64,000 bases of DNA from Sipunculus nudus (Eukaryota > Annelida > Sipuncula > Golfingiida > Sipunculidae). Within the stretch, counting starts at the first letter, position 1. Every line of letters starts with the position of its first letter. This document shows positions 40,749 to 54,600 of this stretch, piece after piece. The notes beneath the pieces are model-generated. The model ran no database searches. It worked only from the letters and a program-made list of their open reading frames with translations, and was not told the origin of the DNA. The stretch spans positions 3,068,601-3,132,600 of the forward strand of contig CM049319.1 of assembly GCA_026874595.1 (NCBI GenBank). The letters are read 5' to 3'. The position numbers were made by a program, and so were the translations under genes.

Positions 40749-42887
40749 CAGACATGGGGTCTATTACAGTTGTTCTATTACTATTACTATTACTATTACT
40801 TTCAATTTCTGATATTACTATTACTATTACTATTACCACATTTTATCTTCTATTACTATTACTATTACTATTACTATTACTGGGGTATCTATTACTATTA
40901 CTATTACTATTACATGTACTTAAACTGATGGTAGGATTCTAGACCTTGCGCAGCCATGAGTGCTATAAACTAGCACTACAATCACATGTTTAAATAATAT
41001 TAAAAGCAACTATATCATCCAGTTACCTACACAATTTTCTTATACGGTGTTATTGTCATTTACAAGAAGCCTAATAATACTGGAGATCTTTTTTATTTCA
41101 GCTTCTTTAATTCTGTTTTTTTTTTATATTTTGAAACCTCAATGATCGTTATTGGGGTGTTTCAAGTCGAAATTATAAGATAATTGTATGAACTCTTGAA
41201 TACATGTAATTAAAAGCAACCCATTGTAAAGGCCTTGGCATATGTAAAATATTGATTTATAATTATATGCATGCTTGTTCATTTTATATTATTTTCATAT
41301 ATATTTCACATAAATTTATTTTATAGTACCGGTACATACTTCTGTTTCGATTTAATCTTCGTTCTCATAGTCAATAAATAAAGATTTTCAGTGCAACTAA
41401 AAATTGTCTCCAGAGGAATTATTCGTGATTATTGCATATTATTATTTAGTATCAAAGCTGACAATTCAGTCCTTTATGTATTATCAGGAGAGGAATTTAT
41501 GAAGGGCTGTGTCCTGTTTCCAAATCCTTATAAATATATCCAATAAAAATACTGTTTACGTCAAGATTCTGGACAGAAACAAACTGGAGACAAAAGTACC
41601 CCATCTTCTCGGGTGTATATATTCATTTGGATGTGATGCCACATTTTATTCCATCACATAATACATCTCGAGAGTGACCAGAGAGGTGGTATACTTTACA
41701 ATAATGGAAGCAGGCATGGCTTTTATTTTTCAGGCATGCCCTTCTTCATTGCAGCAAAACAAGCATAGGATAATTTAGGAATGTGGAGAGCGATTTAAAC
41801 TTACATTTATTTTACAAAACAAATAAAATATTATTTAAATTTGGTATTAAACAATCTTGTAATTAAATTTTGTACATAACAGGATCTAATTATTTGATGT
41901 CAAAATTTATATATTTATATATAAATATATATATTTTTATATAAGATATTAAATAATAAAATATGAACAGTTACTTATATTCTCATATTATATAATCAAA
42001 TAAATTAATATCATGAAAAAATGGTTCATTTAATTTTCAAAATGTAAATTAACATAATTTAAGATACTGAATGAAGGTCTGCAAAATTGGTACTATGAAA
42101 TAACAGACAAGTATTAAAAGAATAGTTTTAAAAGAATATGTATATAAATTAACTAGATAATACATGTGCCTGCAGTTTGACTTTATCCAAGTGATTGTAG
42201 TACTGGTCTGAGTTTATAGCATTGTAGGCTTCAGTACATTATGGGTAGTGAAAACACCATAAGCTTATCATGAATATTTTGGGTCTGCACTGTACCTGGT
42301 TCCATATTATATTTTTCTTGAATAATGTGTTATTGCAATTTGTATGATTAAAATGCAAACTGGCTTGTGAAAACAAATCTAGGTACATTTCAGAATATGC
42401 ATATGGATTGATGGATGTGAGGTAAGATGTACATGTCACAATAATAAAACACTGTATTTATCTGTCTCTTAACATCAAACATGCCTCTGTTTATCCATGG
42501 TTTACTAATCAAAGGTGAGATTGTGCCAGGTAACTTATTTGGCTGTGACCTACTCTGTCCAGTACTCTTATGTAATTAGCACCAGTGGTCACCAGCAATG
42601 TGGCAGCTGGCCAATGCTTGCCTCAACAATAGGCACATCCTGGGCAGTTACTGGACAAGAACTGAGTCTGTTCAGCATTATTTGCTGATATGCTTAATGA
42701 TCAAGGGGCTAACAGGAAGTAATAGAAAGTAATATGTATTACTCTATTACTTTGCCTTTTGTTTCTATTACTATTACTATTACAGCTCAAATTTTTGAGT
42801 GTATTACTATTACTATTACTATTACATGGAAAAAGCTGTAATAGTCTATTACTATTACTATTACTTATTACTATTACCCCATGTCTG
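40749..42887. mobile_element. hAT-like non-autonomous DNA transposon with TATTAC arrays at both ends
   Basis: Termini CAGACATGGGGT and ACCCCATGTCTG are perfect 12-bp inverted repeats. The flanks carry an exact 8-bp duplication ATATTAGT (40,741-40,748 and 42,888-42,895). CAG-type termini with 8-bp duplications are diagnostic of the hAT superfamily. Arrays of TATTAC lie just inside each end (about 40,770-40,915 and 42,735-42,878), in the same orientation. The 1.8-kb interior has no transposase frame. Long Leu/Tyr open frames at 40,686-40,942 and 42,759-42,986 are translations of the microsatellite. Confidence 0.93.
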
Positions 42888-42904
42888 ATATTAGTACACC
42901 TAAC

Positions 42905-42990
42905 ATGCAGTTGTGAAGCTCTTCACCTGGTCTCAAACCAGAAACCTTGTGTTAAAAGGTCTTATGCGCTACAATCTGCGCCATGAAAGA
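42905..42990 (-). mobile_element. tRNA-derived SINE head (minus strand)
   Basis: Minus strand: CATGGCGCAGATTGTAGCGC (A-box-like) and GGTTTGAGACC (B-box-like) about 45 nt later. It directly adjoins the hAT element; the body is not delimited. Confidence 0.5.
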
Positions 42991-43069
42991 AGACAGTGAT
43001 TGATGAAGTAGGGATATTCAAACTTACTATTTTTCTGAAAGTTCAGCATGTTTGTGCGTGTGAGAACTG

Positions 43070-44500
43070 GTCTAGTTATTAAAATGAGGGTTAATTTTTA
43101 GCGAACCTGTGACCTTATGCGATTACGCGGCATTGTCCATCTGCTGTCCATCATCCAAGGCTGGCTGACCGCCGTCCATGGCTGTAAGTCAGAAACTTTC
43201 AGAGCTAGCAGCTCAAAATTACATGTAAGAATTAGTCACATGTGAAACTTGGTGCCCTAGAGCTTATTATTGGGTATCTGCATTAATTTAGATTTTATAG
43301 AGAAAAAGCTTAGAAACCTTTAAAAATCTTTTCTGAAACTGTCCAGCCAAATTGTCCAATATTTCACAGAAATGTTCCCTGGAACAATCTCTCTCAAATT
43401 TGTTCGAATGGTTTCTTTAAAAGTTGATTTTTGAATGAGTTACAGGAAGTTGAACTTATTCATTTGCAAGCTAAAATTACAATCATTGAAATGGCTGGGG
43501 CTATCATCATCATTTTATGTTAATGTTGGTCATTTGAGTCATATCTGAAATTGAGGTATTGGTGGCACCACCTACATTGGTCTTTTTGTACGGTGGTCAA
43601 CGGTGCCCAAAGCAAACAGAGGGCTACAAAAAAACTTCTTCTCTGAAAGCGTAAAGCCAGATTGATTAATATTGTACAGAAATGCTCCTAGGGTAGTGCT
43701 TTCTTAAGTTTGTTCAAATGGTCTCTGTTCAAACACTTTTGGTCGAGTTATGGGAAGCTGAATATAGTCAAATGTTATAGCAGCCCATTCTTGCTCAGTG
43801 GCTACAAAGATCTTCTTCTCAAAAATCACTGGGTAAAATTCTTTAATCTCACACATGAATTATCCTTAGAAGTTGATAATTCAAATTTGTTCAAATGGTT
43901 GTGGTTTAGTGATTTTCTTAGATTTTATACAGGAAAAGTTAAAAAAGATATAAAAATCTTCTCCAAAACTTTCCAGCCAAATTGTCCAATAATTTCACAG
44001 AAATGATCCCTGGAACAATCTCTCGCAAATTTGTTTGAATGGCTCCAGTTAGTTGATTTTTGGCCGAGTTTCAGGAGGTTTAAAAGCATACTAAACTTAA
44101 AATCTCAGAAACCACTGGTGCTGTCATCACCAAATTTTATGCCAATGTTTGTCACATGAGTCATCTGAAATTGAGGTGTTGGTGGCGCAACCAACATTGA
44201 CCTGTCTTTTACAAGCAAAAATATTAGTTTAGACTGTTCTAGTATAACACTGTTTTTATAAGAAACTGTTAGGCTGATTCTTTTAAACTTTACATGAATT
44301 GTTCTATGGTATTGTACTGTCAGTTTGATTAGAATAGATATGGTAAATGCAGCTTTTAAAAAAACAGTCTAGCCAATTGGAAAAGCCTTTCTTTGTTTGA
44401 AAACAGATTTGGCAGCATGGCAAATTTTAACAGGTCAATCAGTGCACTCAGGTGCAGTCCAGACATCACCATGGCAACTGACCTGGCTCTGCCTGGTGTC
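43070..44500. repeat. Internally repeated dispersed element (three diverged ~310-bp units)
   Basis: Units starting near 43,320, 43,630 and 43,950 share AAAAATCTTCTCTGAAACT, CCAGCCAAATTGTCCAATAT, TTCACAGAAATG, CTCAAATTTGTTC.AATGG and GAGTT.CAGGAAG. The left end has CATTGTCCATCTGCTGTCCA, recalling the CCATTGTCTGTCGTCC heads of the 47.5-kb repeats. No coding capacity. Confidence 0.75.
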
Positions 44501-45276
44501 CAGATACAGTCAGACCTCTTGAGATGTGTCTAGACACACTGTCTAGACGTCTAGAACCTGCCAACTGTGTCAGATTTTACAATAATTTAAGTTACACTCT
44601 GTATCTATTAATAACTTTAGAAGGCTGCCAACCATTTCAGAATTGCCAACAGGTCAAGTTTCAGTCTGTAAAAGCCAGTGGTGCAGTTACATGTGGCACA
44701 TTAGGTACCCTTGACCTGGGGGAAAGCTGAGCCTCCATTGCCAGAATGCATGAGTAGGTGTGACTCAATACCAAGGCTAAAGGAGAAACTTGTTCTTAGA
44801 TTTAAAAGGGAAAAAGCTAAAAAACATTTTAAAATGTTCTTCGCCGAAAGCATGCTGCCAAATTGTCCATTCATCTGTCCCAATATCCCTTCCTGGCAAA
44901 AAGAACATATCGGAAATATCCTGACGGATACATCCTAGTTTTAAAATGTCCTAGTCCGAAACATGCAGGTTTGAAACATCCATTTGGCTGAAATCATAAT
45001 GACTAAGGTAGATGTGCAGAACATGAGAGGATCAGTTTTAAATTTTCAAAAAATACATTCATACTCCCAAATTTTGCACAGGTTCACATTAGGCCTGTAG
45101 GCTTTGTTGTGAAGTGTATGTGATGTCTGAGTGCTTTCCAACCGGACGTCGCGAAAGCTTAAAAAAATTAACTCTCAACCTTTTTTAACTTGGTGCCTGC
45201 CACTATACACTCTGTCTCACGCTCCATGTTAACAAGGTTAATTCACTGGTTATTTGTAAACCCTAACCCTTGAAAT

Positions 45277-46320
45277 CAGGGTTGGGCGGGTTATACCCAG
45301 GCGGGTAAACCCGGGCGGGTAATATCCCTTATTACCCCGGCGAGCAATAAGCCTTAAAACTCACATGTAGGTTTTAATGGGCAATATGATTTGGGCTTTT
45401 CTTGAAGCTTTCTTTTCAATCTCAGGATCGCTGCATAAAATGCATATAATCAAATAAAGAGGAAAAACTACAGTGATTGTCCATGAAATAAGTTTAATAC
45501 CAATAGATGAGCAACATCACAGATATAAATGAAGAAGCACACAAGCAAGAAATTGTGTCATGCACCAATGCTATTATGATACAACATGCATTATGTTCAA
45601 ACTGTTTTTATACAAACTGCTACCAGTCCAGTTCAGAATGTCCACACAAGGCACAATAGCAGATCACAAGCTTTACAGCATGTTGTACTCCAAGTCAATT
45701 GCAAATCTTGTTTTGTATGTAGCCAAAATTAGAGAATTCACATTAAACAGCAGCAGACCTGCTGGCATACAGAGAAACTTGGATGCATATGACACTAGCA
45801 CTGAGGTGTCACTGTGGCTTCACCTGTGTGATATCCTTTACATGTACTGCCAATCAGTTGACACTTGGCAGCCAGTAACCATTTTGTGTCAACCAGTTAA
45901 CCAGTTTTTTTACACACCCAATAAGTAATCCATCCACTTAAAATCTTTCATTGATACAAAGTAAATTATTTCAAAATCATCAAATGATAGATTCAGATAG
46001 AAATATGATTGAAATAATGGGAGTTACAAAGTACTGTAAGTTTATACTCCATCTTAAAGACTCCTGATTTTTTAAAATTATCATTATAACTGCTATATAT
46101 CTCCAATATCAGTATATATAATATATATTTTTATATGGTTATATTTTAAAGCAAAGAGGCATCCTGATCACAGCATTTCCAAGCTGGTACAAGAAATTTT
46201 GAGTTCAGTCAGTTGCTGTTTGAGACTATATTGCCCGTAAAACCCATAAAACCCGGGTTTACCCAGTAAAACCCACTGGGCTGTGTTTTATGCTTAAAAC
46301 TCAGGTTTTGCCCAACCCTG
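45277..46320. mobile_element. hAT-like non-autonomous DNA transposon
   Basis: 1,044 bp with inverted termini CAGGGTTGGGC/GCCCAACCCTG and an exact 8-bp duplication CTTGAAAT (45,269-45,276 and 46,321-46,328). Subterminal repeats of GGCGGGTAAACCC type follow on the left, and GGGTTTTAC/GTAAACCC on the right. An open frame of 122 codons at 45,560-45,928 has no domain I recognise; it may be a remnant of transposase or chance. Confidence 0.93.
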
Positions 46321-46329
46321 CTTGAAATA

Positions 46330-47450
46330 TACCAAATAAATGTGAAATTGGCATGATCTGTGTGGGGACAAAGACAACAGTTGTGAATGACATAGACAGG
46401 ACGTGAACACGAGCAAGTGGTGTAAACAAGAATAGAGAAGAATGGTAGTGGGTACTGGCATGTTGAATCCCATGATAAAACATTAAATTGTATAATATTG
46501 CAGGCTGATAGATAAGTTAGAAGAATAAAGGATATCAGTAAAATGCAGAAAAGTAAGTTGGGTCTATTAATAGTATTATTATCATGTTTTATGTGCATCT
46601 GTTGTGTCTTGACGCGTCCTGAACAGCAGCCTTAATTCTAGACTCGTATCATCTTTCCATCAAGGAATACCCATCCAAAAAAATTGGAGAAATTCTTTCA
46701 CACAGTGTAAAACTTTAAGACAATCTGTTACTGAATTAATCAAGTAACTTTATATTAATTTATATTTTAATGCAAAATGATTGATTAGAGCAAGCAATCC
46801 AACTGACCTTCCAAAATATCTCTGATAAGTAACATTACTGTGAAGTGATATATATGTAAATAATAACAAGGGGTACTGGGGATCAGGTTGCAGATCACCA
46901 TCAAAACGGACTTAATTACTCTATTCATAAATAGAGTTCAGCCTTCTGAAACCATGCCCATCAATCATCTCCTCCCATAAATCTGTCTAGGTGCAGAAGC
47001 AATCACACTGCTAAAACAACCGGCTAATTACATATACCTGATAACATCATCTCTGGTTACAGCTAAGGACAAGGCTTGGGGGGGGGGGGGGGTAAGGGGG
47101 CATCCGGAACAAACCCTGAGTTGTGTTCAAACCATGCCTTAAGTGAATCAGATTCCAACCAAGCCATGGTATCACTCAGGCTATCATTGAATGAATCGAG
47201 GAATTAACTACACTTCAAAAAGAATACCATACATATGGTGATGAAGTGTGGTGTAGGTATCCAGGATCTCTTACAGCTGAGCAGAGGTAGAGGTTACAAG
47301 ATGTAGGGCTATGTGCCAGTGATGAAGAAGGAAACTAACTTCATTCTTAATTCAGTGTTCTCCACTAGAAATTCTGATAGGCTGGTGGTAAGCACAGTGG
47401 AACCAGGCCTGGTGCTTACCTGTTGCGCATCAAGCATTTTTTATTGTCTG
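46330..47450. other. Non-genic stretch
   Basis: No gene is supported. G tract at 47,079-47,093. Confidence 0.5.
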
Positions 47451-47451
47451 T

Positions 47452-48741
47452 ATTTAATCTGCATGGCTTTTTAGCTCAGCTGACTGTAAGTCATCTGAGC
47501 TACAGTCGTGGTCCATTGTCTGTCGTCCGTCTGTCTGTCCGGCCGGCCGTCTGTCTGGATGTCCGTCCGTAAGACTGGCACATTTCGACACCATTGGACC
47601 TACGAATCTGAAATTTGCCATACAGTTAGATGTCCCAAAAATCTCCTAACATGCCAAAAATTGGGTCAAGAGAACTTCGTTCCTTCGAGATATTAAGGAA
47701 AAACCTCAATTTTTTATTAGAAAAATAATAAAATTTTCTATTTTCACACTTCAGGACTGCCTGATATCAAAACCACTCATCTCGTTTTCTTCATATTTAC
47801 CATAAATATTCCTCTATATAGTTCCTATGTACATGCCAGAAATTAAGTCAGTATTATTTAATTTCAAAAAGTTATGGGCTCATTTAATCTGCATGGCTTT
47901 TTAGCTCAGCTGACTGTAAGTCATCTGAGCTACAGTCGTGGTCCATTGTCTGTCGTCCGTCTGTCTGTCCGGCCGGCCGTCTGTCTGGATGTCCGTCCGT
48001 AAGACTGGCACATTTTGACACCATTGGACCTACGAATCTGAAATTTGCCATACAGTTAGATGTCCCAAAAATCTCCTAACATGCCGAAAATTGGGTCAAG
48101 AGATCTTCGTTCCTTTGAGATATTAAGGAAAAACCTCAATTTTTTATTAGAAAAATAATAAAATTTTCTATTTTCACACTTCAGGACTGCCTGATATCAA
48201 AACTACTCATCTGGTTTTCTTCATATTTACCATAAATATTCCTCTATATAGTTCCTATGTACATGCCAGAAATTAAGTCAGTATTATTTAATTTCAAAAA
48301 GTTATGGGCCCATTTAATCTGCATGGCTTTTTAGCTCAGCTGACTGTAAGTCATCTGAGCTACAGTTGTGGTCCATTGTCTGTCGTCCGTCTGTCTGTCC
48401 GGCCGGCCGTCTGTCTGGATGTCCGTCCGTAAGACTGGCACATTTCGACACCATTGGACCTACGAATCTGAAATTTGCCATACAGTTAGATGTCCCAAAA
48501 ATCTCCTAACATGCCAAAAAATTGGGTCAAGAGATCTTCTTTCCTTTGAGATATTAAGGAAAAAACCTCAATTTTTTATTAGAAAAATAATAAAATTTTC
48601 TATTTTCACACTTCAGGACTGCCTGATATCAAAACCACTCATCTGGTTTTCTTCATATTAACCATAAATATTCCTCTATATAGTTCCTATGTACATGCCA
48701 GAAATTAAGTCAGTATTATTTAATTTCAAAAAGTTATGGGC
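47452..48741 (+). repeat. 430-bp tandem repeat, three nearly identical copies
   Basis: Copies start at 47,452, 47,882 and 48,312 with only scattered differences. Each begins with AGCTCAGCTGACTGTAAGTC then ATCTGAGCT, a hairpin (AGCTCAG.TGAC...GTCA.CTGAGCT), followed by GGTCCATTGTCTGTCGTCC and GTC-rich sequence. The repeated open frame starting with MVHCLSSVCLSG reflects this GTC tract and is not a gene. Confidence 0.95.
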
Positions 48742-49650
48742 CCAAACATAATGGACTTTGTAAAAAAATCAGGAAAGATATTTGGTCACTTAAGACCAAA
48801 AGTGTTAAAGGTAGGGACTTTTTTCAGTAATACAACTTTAATTGATCAAAATTTAATTGTATACCAAAAATTAGATCAAAATCTGTTTAATTTTTTTAAA
48901 TATTGGCAAAAATATAAAATTGGTACCTTAAATTTCGCCCAAGTTTGACCATGGCACTTTTTTTACTGTAAGTACTGTGGATTTAATTTTCACAGCATGT
49001 TTTTGTTAGCATTTTGTCTGTTAACAACAAAAATTTGAAACCAGTTGATCAAAAACTGTAGATTTTATTCAAGTTTTCATGCCCCATGTCACATCAAGTT
49101 TACATCAAGCTAGTGTTATGCAGTTTGCTAGAGCTCAGCTCCCCAGCTTCAGCTCTAAGTTCCTTAAATTTAGCATACAGTTAGATGTCTCCAAAATCCC
49201 CTACCATGCCAAGAATTTTATCACTAGGACTTAATTCCTTCGAAATATTAATGAAAAACTTCATTTTTCCATTAAAAACCATTGTTACACTGTAAGATTG
49301 CCTAATATCAAAACCACTGATCTGACTTTGATCATATATAATATACATATTTTTCTATACATTCACTATGCACATGCCAGAAATGATGTCAGTATTGCGT
49401 AATTGTTTTAAGTTATGGGCCCAAACATAATGCACTTTTTAAAAAGTCAAGAAATATATTTACTCCCTTAACAAGAGGATTGCTGTAGCTAGAGATTTTT
49501 TTGTCAGGGATGTAACATTATTTAATCAAGATTCAATTGAATACCAAAAATTAGTTCTGAATTTTTCAAATTTTATAAGTTATTAGTATAAATATAAAAT
49601 TAGTACCTTAAATTTTGCCCAACTTTGACCATGGCACGTTTGTTTCCTGA
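48742..49650 (+). repeat. Diverged extension of the 430-bp repeat family
   Basis: 48,742-48,960 and 49,420-49,640 are diverged copies of one another (CCAAACATAATG.ACTTT, ATACCAAAAATTAG, AATATAAAATT.GTACC, TTTGACCATGGCAC). 49,150-49,420 is a diverged copy of the latter part of the 430-bp unit. A whole family unit of about 650 bp was therefore duplicated, and its first part then amplified in tandem. Confidence 0.8.
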
Positions 49651-51600
49651 GAGCACTGTTGATATAATATTCATTTCATGCACACATAAGGATTTCATCT
49701 TTGTAGTTTAGAAAGCTGAAAGAAATTGGCAAAATTTTGTAGCTTTTATTAATGTTTATATGAGACCATGTCAGACCCAGGCTTAATCCAGCCCCTCTTC
49801 AGTCACCTGTATGTTGATCTTGTTGACCTTTCATCAGATTATGCATGCTTGAGCGAAGCATACACTGGGGCAGCCAGGCAGCTAATGCCCAGCCACAGTT
49901 GATCCAGGTGTCCAACCCAACTCATCTAGTAGTTGTTTTGAAAAACAACATAACAATAAACAATAAATTAATAATTTTGTATTGTTTTTTTTATGACAAA
50001 TTAAAGAAAAATTAATAGAAAAGGAATTTGTTAGTTGATGAGTAACAGAAAGTTAACTTGCAGTTACTGATGATGTAAGAATCTTGTATGGATGGATAGA
50101 ATGTCAATGTCAATGTTATTCCAAATAACACCATGAAGTCACTTATGGTATTTTTCAGTGAAATTTTAATGATAAAAAAATAAATCATATTATTCATTAC
50201 TAATCAATAGGGATCATATGAAGGAAATTAATGATAGACAAAGATGCAGTTGATAGTATTAATCTAGATTCCTTCTGTGTCTAGTGTGTAGATTGATGTG
50301 AAAGTAGTCCAAAGTGAATATATTACATTTATTTTTTTTTAATATAAATAAAAGCCATAAAACCAGGTACTTATGATCATTATTTAAATTTGTGAATTTT
50401 GTATATTCTGGATTCTCAACATCTTTGATTGGCTAAAACTGAATAAATACTAGACATGGTGCGAATGCTTTGCAAATGTATTTGAATACGAATATGAATA
50501 TGTGCTGTATTAAAAAATTTTATTGTATAAGAATGGGAATTCAGGTAAAAATGAAAGTATTTGAATACCAGTGCAGATACTTTCAAAATGTATTTATGAA
50601 TGCATTCATGAATATATTCTATAATATTATTCCAATAATCATTTCAGTTATATTTTATTTTAAAAATCATATGATTTTTGTATTTTTTTTTTTTTAATAA
50701 AAATTATATTGGCACAATATTTGTTAATAAATTTTAATAAATAGTTAAACTCTTTTATAATATGTGTTGCTTATAAGTTATATGGCCAAGTCAAAATCTG
50801 TGTGACAGTAGCACTCCATTTGTTAATAAAATAAATGAAATCAATCCTCTTCCCTGTCTCCAAAGATACTATTGAAATCATACATAAACTAAACACCAGC
50901 AACTCATAATAAAGCTTATAATTATTACCACACAAAACAAGCATGTGCCCTTTTTTACCAAATCATATTTTTTATCATATATAACAGCTGAGCACCGTGA
51001 CTCATGGGTCCCTTGTTTATGCATGTAAGAACATTGAGAGCAAGAGGAAGAGCATGTGTAATTTGTTTGTATGAGCTGTCATAAGAACAACAAATAGAAT
51101 GCAAATATAGAAATTTATTGTATCAGCCACACTTAAAGACCAGCTGTTATGACAGCACACAGAGTGAATATACCTTCTTAGAAGCCACATTCAGAATATG
51201 TATCAATGTTAACCAATATCCATGCCAACAGGCATTGTGTAATTAAAAAGCAGTTAGGGAACAAGGGAGTTGTGGCTTCTCTTAATCTACAACAGTGGGC
51301 TGCCTTATACCCATCCAGTAACCTGATGTAACTGACTGTGATGATAAGATCTCAGCACTGACACCAGCTTAATTACTCCAGGCTAACAATCACTCAGCAA
51401 GACCCCTTGCAGGGTCAATCTATAAGGCCAGTCCTTGTTACCCCTGACCACTGTATGTCTGGAAGGGACAGGGAAAGGGTGGCAGGGACAGATGAAAGAG
51501 TGGCGGGTAACATTAAAGGTTGGTGGTGAGAAATGAAAGGCTGGCGGTGCGCCAGGCTATATCGGCTAGTGGAGAACCCTGTAATTACTGTAAATCCTGT
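49651..51600. other. Non-genic stretch upstream of the S1-domain gene
   Basis: No gene is supported. A promoter and a non-coding first exon of the gene below should lie in or near this region, because its first coding exon begins with a splice acceptor, but I cannot point to them. Confidence 0.5.
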
Positions 51601-51654
51601 TTTTATGGCTGTATGTTTATTATAGCTGCACCCTGAGTTTATTTCATTGCAGAA

Positions 51655-54600
51655 ATGAGTTCCAGGTATGACGATGACAGGAGGTCCAGAGAAAACAGAC
51701 ACTCTAGAGATGACCATCGTTCTAGAGAAGACCGGCGGTCCCGTGATGACAGGTACCATGACGATGACAGACGTAGGCGGTCTCTAGATGACCGGGAATC
51801 GCACAGAGGAAACAGACACTCACAAGTTGACGAGGATCCACCAGAAGTCAACGCTATATTCAAGGGAGAAGTCAGTGAAGTTATTGTACATTTTGTTAAT
51901 TAAAACTTTGTGAATGAAGAAGTGTGATGTTAAAATTGCAACTTTTTTTTGTAGTATTTGAATAGGGAAAAGTGAAATTTCTGAGCATAAATTTGTCTTA
52001 TGAATTGAGGAAGGGAGAAGTCAAAGATAGCATTTACTAATATGGCTTATGAATGAAAGATTTCATGAAAAGATCTATGTTTACAAATAAAGTTCTAATC
52101 TGTCATTCTTTTCATGAATAGAAGAAGCTAGAAGTTGCTTTTTTAGCTTCAGGTCATTTATGATTTTTCAGAAAAAAATACTCCTTTTTAACTGAATTAT
52201 TGGTTACTAAATATTTTACCTGGCATTGCACAAAATAATTAATGTACTCTAATTGGACATTGGGGAAAAAAGTACAGTATACTGCTGTACAATCACACCA
52301 TATAAATTTATGCCACTGGACAAACTGATCAAATAGATTAGTGATCCTTTTCATGTAATGTGGAGTAGTTTGAACCTTCCCTTCTTTATGCCAGTAGGAC
52401 AGCAATTTTCTGTTTGGTCAGATTCTGGACAAAGTTCCATCTTACAAGATGAAACATATGGTCTTTGTCTTTACTTTTGTTTAATTGATGTTACTGCTAG
52501 AACGAGATACAAACCAGTACCTTTGGCCTGGTAATCATATTCTTGCAATCTAGGCCATATTTAATTATTCTATTTCCTTTTAAGCATTAACACCATTAGC
52601 AAATTTCATGCACAACTGGTGCTTGTTTTTAACATTGCATGATTTGTAAGTGCTGAAATCTGACTAACACTCACATGTATCAAGTGTTCAGAACTTGGAT
52701 AATGGTTGCAATTTAAAATGGTTATCCGATCTGTCTACAGGTGGCAGCAGTGCAGAAGTATGGGGTATTTGTGAAGATGCCAGGCTACAGGAAACAAGGT
52801 AAAGTGATATGCACATATTTAGATTCCTGCTATGTTATCATGCAACAAATTTACCTGTATTAGTTGAGTAATTTTCAACCATTAACTTCGACCATTAACT
52901 GGTGTATTTTCCTGTTATTTTTCCACATGCACACAAAAATCAGATATTATTTTTGTCTGAACAACCAAAGGCTTGCTGAACACTGCAGTGATGTTAGCCA
53001 CAGAAAATCTCTGTCACCAGAAATTGTAGATTGGGAAAAAATTAATTTTAATACTGTCAGTACTAGATAATCAGGAAAGAATAAAAACATGTATTGCAGT
53101 GCTAGATTAGTAATACCTGAATAATCCTTGAACTTACTTGAGCATCAGCCAGTTACATCAGGGCACACTCTGTGCATTTAGCTCAGTTCTCCACCCACAA
53201 ATAAGAAGCATGTTGTTTATGCTTAACTGACCTTAAGGATTAATTCATGAATCTCCCTACTCCATTCATAATATCTCTTGGTTGTGTGACAGCAGGAGAC
53301 ATTAATATATCAGTGATGGATAGATAGGCCACAAGTCCACATATATTAAGTCTGAGTTCACAGCTATGACTACGGGAAGGACTTATGATGAGCCAAAGTG
53401 AAATATCATAAGTGTAGGCTGAGATAATACAAAAATAGTATTGCTTAAGTCATCTATAACTAAAGCTTTAATAAAAACATGGTGTGGCAAATCCTCACAC
53501 TGAGGGTTTACATTAAATGTGCTGAATTCATTTGCACAGCTTCCTTAGGGCCAAATTACTGCACTATTTGAATAAAAGCAAATTAGCCCAATTTCATTTG
53601 AGTTAAACTTGGTAAATTCTAAATATGTTCATTAACATGTGTATTATAATTTATATAATAATTAATTTTCACTCAACTTTCAAAGTAAGGAAATCTTTAG
53701 TTCAGTTAGAAAGTTAAAAATCCATTAAGTCCATGTTCAGCTTTATAAGATAGTGTTCTTTATCATCTTTTGGAATGTTACTAGAGGAAAATGCTATACA
53801 GTAGGTATAAGGAAATCCTGTAATTTAATATATGATCTATTTTAGGTTTGGTTCATGTCTCGCAGATGGCTGATAGACGGACTGAGAATCCATCTGACGT
53901 GGCCGGTGTAGGTGACAGGGTGTATGTCAAGGTCATCTCTGTTCAGGTGAGCAGACGACTCATAAACTTTTGCTTTAGTTGTGTGTCATGTTAACGCTAA
54001 TAATGTACCATTAATGAAGGGTACCTGGGGCTTAAATTGGAAATGGATAAATTTAAAATGCTGAATCAAAATATTATTTGTCATTGGGAGCCAAGTAAAA
54101 AATTATGCCATTCACTTTTTTCACCTTCATCACTTCTAACAATATTACCATGAAGCCAGGACAACATTTTTGCAACACAATAGGAAACAAAAAATTGTGT
54201 ATTAAATCAGTCTGAAAGGTTTCAGTTAAAATTGATACTGAACAAACTTACTATATTTCCTGCACTTATGATTATATTTCTCTATGTTCAGGAGAATGGT
54301 CAGAAGATTGGACTGTCAATGAAAGCAGTGGACCAGAGAACAGGAGAGGACAGAGGGTCAGACATGTTTGATTCAGGGTGAGGATGTTAAAGCATTGTAG
54401 GATATACCTAAAACATAGAGGTCACAGCATTAAGTTGTTTTGAACATTCCACACACAGCAGTTATACACTGCAGTAGTTCCAGATCTCCTTCGTTATAAC
54501 TGCTGCTTTGTATAGCAGGATTCTCCAGGTCTCACCACCAGGGCTGGCACAGGGCAAACAATCAGACCAACAAGAGATGGTTGTTGCTGATTAAAACTTG

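Noticed and set aside
40686-42986. Leu/Tyr/Ile-rich open frames
   Set aside because: Translation of TATTAC arrays at the ends of the hAT-like element.
38395-42990. tRNA genes at 38.4 and 42.9 kb (and 4.4, 55.1 kb)
   Set aside because: A- and B-box motifs are present, but acceptor stems do not pair and the sequence continues, so these are SINE heads.
45560-45928. 122-codon gene in the second hAT-like element
   Set aside because: No domain, no homologue I recognise; kept only as a note in the element entry.
47508-48661. Repeated open frames starting MVHCLSSVCLSG
   Set aside because: Same frame in two of the three 430-bp repeats, made of the GTC-rich strip; not conserved as protein.
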